From NCBI GenBank assembly GCA_022828595.1, contig JAKGHH010000008.1, forward strand, positions 22,188,378 through 22,252,377: DNA of 64,000 nucleotides, given 5' to 3'. Positions 55,469 through 64,000 of this stretch are shown here, piece by piece (positions within the stretch are counted from its first letter, which is position 1; each line of letters starts with the position of its first letter). This stretch comes from Nelumbo lutea. Its lineage: Eukaryota; Streptophyta; Magnoliopsida; Proteales; Nelumbonaceae. The translations under genes were made by a program, and so were the position numbers. The notes beneath the pieces were generated by a model. That model did not search any database and had not been told where the DNA came from. It saw nothing but the letters and a program-made list of their open reading frames with translations.

Positions 55469-56415
55469 TTATGTATCTCCCTTCGAAGAATGATAAAAAA
55501 CCCCATCAATAGAACTAGAGAACCCTGTTTTCTTAAGCAGGGCAATAATGGGAACCTCATTAGTAGATAATATCTCTTCATCCAATCTACTCAAACTCTT
55601 TAATGTCTTGTTAACACAATCAGTAGCTTGTCGAGAACAGATACTAGAGTTCACTAGGCTCCTTAGTGCGTCTTGAAAATTTCTTAATGGATTAGTGTTG
55701 GAGGGAGATTCAAAATTTCAAGAATTCCTCCTCCCTCCCTAATACTCTTTGAGTTGTCTTTTCCTCTTCCCTCCTTTGAATGTATGAGAAGATTCCTTGT
55801 CCCATATTGCTTAGAAAGAGAGTTGAGTTTGAGTATATCTATAGACTTGTTCTCTCTATGGGTAGGGAGCTATAGAAGAAAAGCATTGTAGATATTCACA
55901 TGCATGTGACCAGTTTAAACTGTGCATTGTTTTGAAGAGATCTCTCTGAAAGGGCACTTTTGTGTCTACTTGGTTGACTTAGAACAATCTATAAAATGAG
56001 TGTTGGCCAATCTAGAAACACAAATCAATGCACACAACATAGCTTTCTCTCTCTATCGAGTGTCGATTTTCTGAGCACCATTCTTGGTGATTTGCCGAGG
56101 TCTGGTAAGCGAGTGCACGCTTACTAGTGGCCTATGGGTTATTTTATCTTTAAGATCGATTTGCAATCACCCAGCTACACCTTAAGGGGAAAATGCGGTT
56201 TTAAGGAGAGTGACCAAATGGCACGACTCAACTCTCTTTCTTTCTACAATTTCTGAGATTCACAATTCTACAGCGTTACAATTCCATAAGTTCTCAGTTT
56301 GAAAAGTAATTACTGATAAATTCCATTCTTCATTCTTTATTATTTTCCAACAATTAGCAACGATACAAAATCCACCATTATAATAAACAGAAGCATTGAA
56401 TAGAATTTCTGGAGA
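55469..56415 (-). pseudogene. Unidentified exon split by a Copia solo LTR
   Basis: Minus strand. The open frame runs from 56,415 to the LTR edge (21 codons, SPEILFNASVYYNGGF). It continues in the same frame from 55,690 to a TAA at 55,469-55,471 (73 codons, with LRSLVNSSICSRQATDC, LKSLSRLDEEILSTNEV and PIIALLKKTGFSSSIDG). Counting one target duplication, both pieces are whole numbers of codons. The composition looks like a globular protein, and an AG near 56,410-56,420 could be a splice acceptor, so this is probably a last exon. Family not recognised; upstream exons not found. Confidence 0.5.
55696..56352 (+). mobile_element. Copia solo LTR
   Basis: Begins TGTTGGAGGGAGATTC and ends ATTATTTTCCAACA. 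Perfect 5-bp duplications ATTAG at 55,691-55,695 and 56,353-56,357. It is the reverse complement of the LTR family at 5,296, 10,374 and 59,760. No internal region, so an LTR-LTR recombination product. Confidence 0.93.
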
Positions 56416-56419
56416 TCAA

Positions 56420-56980
56420 GTGCTTTGTAGTCAACGGTCTACTCTGCTTTTGGTTAGCAGCAATGAAGATCTAAAATCCATTTGTGTTTCAAGCATCTTT
56501 TCTACTTTTCAGGCAAGACACATTTTTCATCAAAATTTAAAACACCCATAATCAAATTAATACATATAAATGAAATTAATTGTCTTATAAACCATTGCCA
56601 CCACGGGCCTTGACACCAAGCCTTAAAAACTGGCACTGCCATTTATCTCCAACAGATGGTGTTTTTTTTTGCAGCATAAGAGCTTGTCGTTGCACGGCTG
56701 GACCAACATTCTCGTCCGCGGCGAAGGAAGCCATCTCTCTCTAATGGAAGTACACCGAAGTAGTTTGTCTCGTACACAGACATCTCTGTTGTGGTAGGGG
56801 CAAAAGAAAGGACTAGATGACAAACACATACCGTTGGATGGAAATCACGGGGTGAGGGCATGTTTTGAAAATCTAATGAACCATTATCCTCTTCACTTCT
56901 CTCTATTCCCTCTTCTCTCACAAGAACTTATGCTTCCCATTGTGTCAGTGCATAGAAATGTTGGTACAGATGTCAATTTT
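56420..56980. other. Intergenic DNA, no gene recognised
   Basis: A 92-codon minus frame (56,643-56,921) has no known domain; its arginine/serine-rich sequence is not convincing. It could contain upstream exons of the split gene. Confidence 0.35.
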
Positions 56981-57390
56981 AAAACAAACCGGCGGTCTTA
57001 CCAACAGTTTGCAATACTAGTATTTATAACGGGAAAATTTGATAAATAACACCTTATTTGCTACTAACATTTGTGATTTCAGTTCATTCGTCAGTTGTTT
57101 TTCGGATATCATATATTTTCCATACCAAAGTCGAATACATTTCAAAGAATTATTTTTTTTCTTGGTGATTTATGACCGCCAGTATAATATAGGATAAATC
57201 AGCAATTTTAACAAAGAGTCGGCAATGCTTAATTTAATGGCCCAAATTGATGCCACCTGCTGGTTTTGTATAGATTTCTTGGCAGTCATGATTTTCCTTG
57301 ACTATGCCTATACCAGAAAAGAAAGACTGCCAGTAATGCCAACGGTCATGTAATTTATGTCGGTGGTCCCAGACCGCTAGCAAAAACATG
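56981..57390. repeat. Possible CACTA subterminal repeats
   Basis: Words of the type CCGGCGGTC, GACCGCCAGTA, GTCGGCAATG, GACTGCCAGTAATG, GTCGGTGGTC and AGACCGC recur on both strands within 400 bp. CACTA transposons have such arrays inside their ends. No CACTA terminus was located. Confidence 0.25.
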
Positions 57391-58149
57391 CTTTCTTTGT
57401 ATTGCTATATCTCCAATTCAATTCCATCTGACTACAGTCTTATGTGTGAAAGAACTGAGACAAATATAATTAAACCTGGGGGTAGCAATAGCAAGCACTT
57501 CTCCCATGAAATCATCAGTCATGATATTTTACTTGTAGCACCATTTTCTGTTGTGTGGTTAGGAGCACCGTTTTCTGTGAAAACAGCCTTTATTTTTGTT
57601 TGGAATAGTTGCTGTCAGGTAGGATGTTTTCTAGAGCAACAATTTTTTCTGTTTGGTACCATTGCTCCAGGAAATGTTTTCAGCATTGGTACCCATTATC
57701 CATTGCCACATCACTGTCCTATTGGTAGAAATGAGCTGCAGCTCCAAGAAATGACAAATTTGACGTTAATCCAAGCCATGGAATCCCAATTTCCGAGGCA
57801 TGGCTTGGAGCACCGCTTTTCATGGAAAAATGGTTCCAAACAAATGCCCGTTTCTTAGAGCGTCATTTTTCTGATGTGGCACCGTTGCTCCAAAAAACGA
57901 CAATGATGCCAAATAGACCCTATATATTTTGGGAAGTGAGGTGTAGGGGTGGCAATTTTTCTCGTCCCTGACGGGTACCCGAGCTCCTTGATTGGGATCA
58001 GGGATGGGGCTATCCTTGAATCCCCAATCAGGGATGAGGATGGGGACAAGGAATGCAATCTCCGACCTGACCTGTCCCCAATTAACATATATATACATAT
58101 ATATTATATAAGTAAAACTAAAACACAAAACACTTCAACAAAGAGAAGT
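57391..58149. repeat. MITE-like DNA, unresolved
   Basis: 57,535-57,925 has repeated GGAGCACCG and TTTTCTGTG words and ends with CCAAATAGACCC, as MITEs often do. 57,953-58,085 begins TAGGGGTGGCAA and is rich in GGGATGGGG/CCCCAATC inverted words. Neither could be closed. The 156-codon frame at 57,388-57,858 runs through this and is not called. Confidence 0.35.
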
Positions 58150-58408
58150 CATCTTATTTTCTTTCCTAGTTGGTTTTATACTTCAGTTTTGTAGTTTATG
58201 AAAGCTTGATCAGCATCATCTTTTGATCCAAGTAGAATTACTTTTCCATATCTAGAGAAGTCATTTGTAAATATTATATAGTATCTTTTCCTCCTCTAGT
58301 TTCATGACACTTAAAGTCTCCTATATCACTATGTATAAATTATAATAATTCAGTTTCTCTTTGTACACTTTTAAGAGGTTTCTTAGTGAACTTTGCTTCT
58401 ACACATAC

Positions 58409-59146
58409 TTAGCATTTTTCATTTGTAAAATTAATAGGAATACTTAAAACTCCTAATTTACATAATTGTTTTAAATAAGGAGCACTGCAATGTCCTAGTC
58501 TAGCATGCCACATATCAAAGGATTCAACAATATAAGTAGAAGAAGAAGCATTTTTATTCAAAACAATATCAAAAACATTCAATACAGACAATCCTCTAGC
58601 AATGTATCCTTTTCCAATAAAAACATTATTCTTAATTAACGCGGCCTTGTCTGTTTCAAAAGTGAGCTTCAATCCCACTTTGTTAAGGAGTGCTCCCAAT
58701 ACCAAGTTCCGTCGGATTTCCAGCGCATGCAACACGTCATTCAACATTAGAATTTTTCCTGAAGTCAGTTTTAGGTGCACCTTTCCTTTGTTGATGACTT
58801 TCGAAGTTTGTGAGTTTCCCATGAAGTGCTCTCCTTTAGTCTGAGTTGTGCACTCATAGAAGGAACTGTGGTCCCCATAGATGTGCTTGGTAGCACTAAT
58901 GTCCAGTACCCATTCTTTCAGCTTATCAACTAAATTTACCTCAATTACCATTGTTGTGATAACATCCTCAATCAAATTAACTTTCGGCTTCCCAAAGTCC
59001 TTCTTCTTTCGATACCAACAGTCTTTCTTGTATTGTCCGAGTTTGCCACATATATAACAATTTCCTTTCTTTTGTTGCTTATTGGATTTCTGATCATTTT
59101 TCACATTCAAGTTCTTTTTTAATTTTATTGTCTTTTCCTCCACCAA
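58409..59146 (-). pseudogene. Copia gag-protease-integrase N-terminus
   Basis: 245 codons open. Zinc knuckle CYICGKLGQYKKDC has Gln in place of the His ligand. The protease site reads DISATKHIY where DTGAS is expected, so the catalytic DTG is lost. KVHLKLTSGKILMLNDVLHA and FDMWHARLGH (gag-pre-integrase) follow, then the start of the integrase zinc finger, ending at TAA after NEKC. This is the longest open Copia frame in the window. Confidence 0.87.
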
Positions 59147-59159
59147 ATTGGTTTTGGAA

Positions 59160-59739
59160 AACTAATCCTCATCTTTCTTTCTGTTCTTTTCTTCTATCTT
59201 AATTCAGACTACTACTTGGTTTAAAGTAGTGTTCTTCCTCTTATGCTTCATACTAGTCTTGAAATCATTCCATGTATGTGGTTGTTTCCCTATGAGAGAA
59301 CTGGCAATGAATTCATCTAGAAATATCATGCCTTCTTTTGTTAGTTCCCCCACAAGAACCTGAAACTCATCTATGAACAGACACGTCCATGTCTTCTTTC
59401 ATAGTGAAGTACAAGAAGTTTGCAATTACATATTTCTTATTTCTAACATTTTCTAAAACATACTTATTGTCCAATGCATTACAAATTTCATAGGCATAAT
59501 TGTAGGAAGAGTAAACGTTACATAGTTCATTGGACAAGCAATTGAGGAAATGGTTCCAAACCCTTTAATGGGTTTGGTTCAGTCAAAGCAAAAGCTACCC
59601 CTAACTGCTCTAAGGCAAAAAGCAAGCATTGTCTCCAACGCTTGTAGTTGATTCCATTAAAGGGTTCAATCTTAGAGAAATTGGGAACTATTGACAATAT
59701 CTGGTTCATCATTAAAGGGTTAGCAGAGATAGGTTCCAT
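59160..59739 (-). pseudogene. Copia gag N-terminal part
   Basis: Starts MEPISANPLMMNQILSIV, then FNGINYKRWRQCLLFALEQL, the YxxWxxxLxxAL gag pattern. Disrupted between 59,160 and 59,527. Confidence 0.75.
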
Positions 59740-59759
59740 AAATGCAACTTTAAGAATAT

Positions 59760-60602
59760 TGTAAAAATAATAAATAGGCAAAATGGAACTTATCAGTAAT
59801 CGCTTTTCAAATCAAAATTGCAATGATGTGATGTTGCAGAATCTCGGAACTAAAATTGCAGGAAGAAGGAGGGCTAAGTCATGCCACTTGGTCACTCTCC
59901 TTAAAACCGCATTTTCCCCCTACGGTGCAACTGGGTGATTGCAAATCGGTCGCCAAGATAAAATAGCCCATAGGCCACTAGTAGGCGTGCACTTGCTTAC
60001 TAGACCTCCTCGAACCACAGAAGAATGATGCTCAGATTTCATAGAGAGGGCAAAAAAGAAAAGACTGTCGAAAATGTTGTGTGTGTAGATTGGGTCGGCC
60101 AACACTCTTCTTATAGAGTGCTCTCAGGCCCGAATGGACACATAGGTGTCCTTTCAGATAGGAAACTCTTTAGAATAGTGCACATGTTCGAAGAGGCACA
60201 AGGAGGAAGAAGAGACACGAAGAAAATGATTTATTTAAAAAAATTAAATTCGAAAATGAAGAGACACATTTTGAATTGAAAATGTATAATTCGGTTAAAA
60301 CAAAATGATTCGGTGTATCGCGCATACACACCTGCGCTCATGCCTCGTTTCAGCCCGGCTTGGCACGCATGTGAAAAGCACCCCCAACCCCCCCCCTCAC
60401 ATGCATGAAATATCTATAATGCTCTCCTCCTATTGTTTCCTACCCATAGAAAGAATAAAACTACAAATATAGTCAATTTTCCCTCCTTTCCCGAGCAATG
60501 TGGGACAAGGAATCTTCCCATACACTCAAAGGTGGGAAGAGAAAAGACAAAAGACAAGAGAGGGAAGAGAGAGATTCTTGAAATTTGAATCTCCCTCCAA
60601 CA
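59760..60602 (-). repeat. Copia 5' LTR
   Basis: Inner edge TGTAAAAATAATAA, outer edge CTCCCTCCAACA. 843 bp, close in length to 10,374-11,213. Confidence 0.85.
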
Positions 60603-61310
60603 CCACCTTAGATCAAGACCGTTGGCTTAGACAAGAAAGGCTGGTGCTTTTGCTACTTGGTCTAAGGTGGCAATCCAAATATGGGGTGCTAACAAGATCT
60701 AAATCCACCTTGAGATCCCTGCACATACCCAATCATTGCACCTCAACCAAGTGAGAGACTAGTCCCATTTAGGGGTGTCAATTAGATTGGATTTGGTCCA
60801 ATCCGATCCAGTCCAATGTGAGTCCATTTGAAGAAATTGATGAATTTCATAAGCTTCATTTGAAGAATGAGAATGAAATTGGTGGAAAATTCTTTATTTC
60901 TAAGTTGAGAGTGACTAATAAATAGATGTAACTTGTGGAAAAATTAATTCCAAGTCTTCAATTGTGTGGTCTATTTCCAATTTTGAGAATAAGTAAAGTA
61001 TTTAACGTTATGTTTGATCATAAAATTCTAAGTCGAGAGTGACCAAAAATCGGGCTTTACAGTTTTGGTGCTAGGGATAAAAACAATTCTAAGTCTTCAA
61101 TTATAGGGTATACACGTAGCAATCGTTCAAATAATTCTACCTTCCAATCCATTTTAATTTTGTGGGCCCCCGATAACTGTATAATTCTTAGCAATCGTTT
61201 AAATATTAAGATTGAGAGCTTTCAATATGATCAGCTTTAGATGTGATTCATGGAGTTTATGCTTTACTTTGTGCAAAAAAGTATTATTTTGATGTAGGGA
61301 TATTTGGCGG
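60603..61310. other. Intergenic DNA with a hAT MITE end
   Basis: 60,604-60,670 holds a short hairpin (CCACCTTAGATCAAG / CTTGGTCTAAGGTGG). 60,770-60,830 matches the start of the hAT MITE family (TAGGGGTGTCAATTAGA, GATCCAGTCCAATGTGAGTCC) but is truncated. No gene. Confidence 0.5.
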
Positions 61311-61639
61311 GCTTCATATTGTGCCACATGGCGTCAGTCAAATCAAATTTTAGCGTAAGACAAGATTAGCTATAAAAGAGGGCACTCATCTCAAGGTAAG
61401 CATATAGAATCTATAGAGATCCATTTTTTGCTATTAAGGACTAAGTTCTGAGGTCTCGTCTCTTGTCGAGTCCGGCTCCTCTTTAAGCACTAAGCTAACT
61501 TGACCGTCGGAGTCTCCACCCCTAGGATAACACCCAGGGCCTCTGATGTGTGCTCTTCTCATATTTACAAATCGGACCTATTGGCCTCGAGCACTATCAA
61601 AATCACATTGTTTCCCTCGGCCTCATATTTGGTAGCAAC
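61311..61639 (+). repeat. Tat-type 5' LTR, partial
   Basis: TATA box GCTATAAAAGAG near 61,369, leader CTAACTTGACCGTCGGAG near 61,494, end ATTTGGTAGCAACA at about 61,639. Left boundary uncertain. Confidence 0.65.
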
Positions 61640-61659
61640 AATTGGTATTGTCTGTGGGA
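61640..61659 (+). other. Primer-binding site of Tat-type element
   Basis: ATTGGTATTGTCTGTGGGAA directly after the LTR. Same pattern as the site at 46,951-46,970. Confidence 0.65.
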
Positions 61660-62470
61660 ACATTTTTCAAGACTTCCATCTAAAAACAACATAACTTAAT
61701 CCATCAAGTTTCCGATATGACTGATAAAAAAGACAACACTCTTAACGCTTAGAACCTAGTCACGATGGACCAATTCAAGATAGTCCTAGAAAAGCTAGAC
61801 AACCTAGCTCAGCGGTTGGAGGAGGTAGGGCATTCGACAGGAAGCCGCCCATAGGGTGCCCACAACGTCGGAGCCAAAAGCAAAACAGTGGAAAGATCCA
61901 CCCATGCACCACTAAAACAATGGCCAATTGGCTAGGGGAAGTCCGACCCCTTAACATCCAACAACAGTAGCCAACGGACTGGCAAGCCCCCGTCAAAGAC
62001 CTCTTTGCTCCCTAATTGGAGTAGGCGAACCCATGGGGTCCCACAACAACCATAGGAACCACGGCTGCCGTCACCGCCACCGCCACGCGGAGAGCAACCA
62101 GGATGACGGTAGGTGCTCCGACCACTACATTCCTCCTCTAAGGGCTGGAATCCGAAGCTACGCATCTCCCTCGCCAATGTTTAACCTTCGTGATCTCCTC
62201 AACGATTGCCGAGCTCCCAAGGCTCAAGATGTACCAGCATCCGAGCTCTCCGTGAATAGGGCTAACCTGCTCCACGTGAAAGAGAACCTAGACGAGGTCG
62301 AGGCCCCGATTGACCGACATCTTGATGACCTTCAGGCATAGATAGGCATCGTCCAAGATCAGATCCGACAGGTGAAGGAAGGTTGAGGTGATGCCTCCAA
62401 CCCAAATGGAAGCCTTCAATGATTCCATCACCTCAGAACCGCTCCCACCTAACTTCAAGGCTCCCATAGG
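61660..62470 (+). pseudogene. Tat gag 5' region, degenerate
   Basis: MDQFKIVLEKLDNLAQRLEE near 61,765. Then PMFNLRDLLNDCRAPKAQDV and HVKENLDEVEAPIDRHLDDL (62,180-62,340), then FNDSITSEPLPPNFKAPIG (about 62,415-62,470), which corresponds to the start of the conserved gag domain (compare RDFKLPPLDKYDG in the intact element). Stops are scattered. The element breaks off at about 62,470. Confidence 0.65.
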
Positions 62471-62872
62471 ATTAAGAATTAAACATTCAGATGAACAGAA
62501 AATCTTAGGGTTAATTGAATATTAGTATCTTGTACTTTGAGGTAGTTTCACTTTAGTCCTGTATTTTGAGGTAGCTTTGGGTAAGCGGCATTCCTACCTC
62601 CTTTTGCCTCAAATTCTTTTGACAAAGCCCATGCATAGAAGAATCCCCCACAATCAAGGTGCATTGGTTGTTACAGTAGGATCACCATTAAAATCCTGAT
62701 CAACAACACAGGGTGGAGTCTTGTTCAGAAATTATCCGAAGCAACAAGCAGAGTGTCATGCCATCAAAATCTTCATGAATAAACTAAACAAGAGATACCA
62801 ACTATTTTTTTTAAAAACACGGGTCCCCGTTAGGACCAAGTAAACCCGCTGGCACTTTCCAACCGACTGACA
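62471..62872. other. Intergenic DNA with a fragment of the long-TIR element
   Basis: 62,594-62,641 repeats the right end of the 49,922-50,923 element (CATTCCTACCTCCTTTTGCC) up to CCCATGCATAG, then diverges. No gene. Confidence 0.5.
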
Positions 62873-63147
62873 ATTTATTATCTTGTAATTTTCAGCGAGA
62901 CCTTTATGGTGGAATATCATATTCGTCATTTCTTTGAAATAAATAATTAACAAAATAAATCCATGGTTGTATATCTGATTTCTGAAAAAGGGAATTGCAA
63001 TCCAAAAATCCCTATAAATAAAGGCCTGTAATAAGTCGCTCAAGAGGACAGTTTTTTTCTTCGAAAAGACAAAGTTGGGGGGACAAAGCAAGGTTGGCGG
63101 TTTCTCTCTCTCTCCGTCCCCGTAGGAAAATTCAAAAACGTTGAACG
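62873..63147 (+). repeat. Direct repeat C, copy 2
   Basis: Collinear with 52,164-52,460, with a 40-50 bp insert near 62,935-62,990. Confidence 0.6.
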
Positions 63148-64000
63148 TAGCCGCAAAAGGACAAATTTGTTAGTTAAAGTTGTACTAACGGTGACCTTGT
63201 GATGTATAGGATATTGTATTTGTACTTTTTTAATGTATAGAATAGTAGGAAAAAAAATCTTTTTTAATTTTTTAATTTTATAATTTATATATTATGTGAA
63301 TTACATAAATTCAGTTATAGTGACTGAATTGATACTTCATCTACTTAGTTGTTGTAGGATAGACTTGGATTAGGGCAATGGATTACCTCCCATTCTATAG
63401 TCATATCTAGTTATAAAGAAAGATACTTCAAAATTGAATTGATGAAGATAATTAAAAATTCACATTTATTTCTTATTACATTTTATTATTGTATTAGAAC
63501 AATCCATTAAACAAATCTACCTTAAATTAAGTTAATAAAAACGAAGGAAAAAACTTGAACCAAGGAAATGAGCAAAATAGAGGAAAAAATCTGATAACTC
63601 AAAGAAAAGAGCAATGATTTGTTTAATTGGTTTTTAGACATTAATTTGGGTTCAAGTTAAGGTTCAAATTTAGGTTTTTTTTTTTTTTTTTTTTTTGATA
63701 AGCAAGGTTCATATGTAGGTTGATCCTTAATCTAACCCAACCCATCCAATTTACACCCTACTTTATTAGAAAGAGCCAAAAGGGATTAAGAGATATTTAA
63801 GACTAAGAGGAAAATAAGGATTTAATGGGAAGGGAGATGCTACAACATTGATTGTTAACGTGAAAGAGAGAGATTTATTAAAGAGTAATAAATATGCATA
63901 ATTTTATTAGAGACAATAAAAAACCATGAGATTTTTAATGATTTAATATAAAAATAAATGTGCACATGTGTGAGAAATGAGAGAAAGAAATCCGTTAAGG
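63148..64000. other. AT-rich DNA
   Basis: Begins GTACTAACGGTGACC at 63,182, similar to the starts of the AT-rich dispersed repeat, so a fourth copy is possible. T-run of 22 at 63,675-63,696. No gene. Confidence 0.4.

Larger units (their letters stand above)
58150..60602 (-). mobile_element. Truncated Copia element (same family as 5,296)
   Basis: Keeps 5' LTR (59,760-60,602), gag from an ATG at 59,737-59,739, knuckle, protease, pre-integrase and the first part of integrase. Homology with the complete copy stops near 58,150, which corresponds to about 8,720 there. Reverse transcriptase and 3' LTR are absent. Confidence 0.85.

Noticed and set aside
57388..57858. 156-codon plus-strand frame
   Set aside because: Runs through MITE-like repeated words (GGAGCACCG) and has no domain or second copy.
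61775..62341. Minus- and plus-strand frames of 70-100 codons at 61.8-62.3 kb read as separate genes
   Set aside because: They lie just inside a Tat LTR and primer-binding site, and the plus-strand sequence fits the variable 5' part of gag. Treated as one degenerate gag.
1..64000. CRISPR arrays, bacterial operons, rRNA and tRNA genes
   Set aside because: No regularly spaced direct repeats with unique spacers, no ribosome-binding-site-led gene strings, and no cloverleaf or rRNA core sequence recognised by eye.

Overview
This window reads as nuclear DNA of a flowering plant, most likely a dicot or other non-grass angiosperm. It is AT-rich and dominated by transposable elements at different stages of decay. 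There are no operons, no bacterial-type genes, and no recognisable rRNA or tRNA genes. Nearly every assignable reading frame belongs to a retroelement (Ty3/Gypsy of the Tat type, Ty1/Copia of the Tork/TNT1 type, or L1-like LINEs) or to a gene fragment carried by a DNA transposon.

Layout. 1-4,500: decayed retroelement and LTR-like DNA. 4,577-5,295: a possible small secreted-protein gene, whose second copy lies at 17,583-18,050. 5,296-11,213: a complete but dead minus-strand Copia element (two LTRs, GGAAT target duplication) inserted in the 3' flank of that gene. 11,214-13,190: an AT-rich dispersed repeat, with further copies near 18.5 and 29.5-32.4 kb. 13.2-17.2 kb: LINE ORF1 debris, a decayed Tat element and a Copia/LINE chimera. 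20,325-21,400: a Mutator-like foldback element with 9-bp target duplications. 23.2-29.5 kb: a 3' half of a Copia element joined to a LINE. A hAT MITE sits in its RNase H region, and a TIR element carrying an LRR-receptor fragment sits inside the LINE. 34.2-35.6 kb: a GC-richer genic fragment of unknown identity. 37,833-47,732: a nearly complete Tat-type Gypsy retrotransposon. 49,922-50,923: a 1-kb long-TIR element. 53,299-53,481: a tight hairpin MITE. 54,596-55,159: a TIR element carrying a beta-tubulin fragment. 55,469-56,415: an unidentified exon split by a Copia solo LTR. 58.15-60.6 kb: another truncated Copia element. 61.3-62.5 kb: the 5' end of another Tat element.

The most informative object is the 9.9-kb Tat element on the minus strand. 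Its pol runs in one frame from protease to integrase and is broken only by point nonsense codons. Between pol and its 3' LTR it carries a separate gene on the opposite (plus) strand. That gene has its own TATA box, two GT-AG introns and a predicted product of about 527 residues with a coiled-coil C-terminus. Because its introns survive in a retroelement, it must be transcribed independently of the genomic RNA. A decayed relative at 13.9-15.65 kb keeps traces of the same arrangement.

Several insertions are dated relative to each other by direct evidence: target-site duplications, and uninterrupted paralogous copies of the target inside the same window. No protein-coding host gene can be called with high confidence. 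All identifications were made by eye; no database search or alignment program was run.
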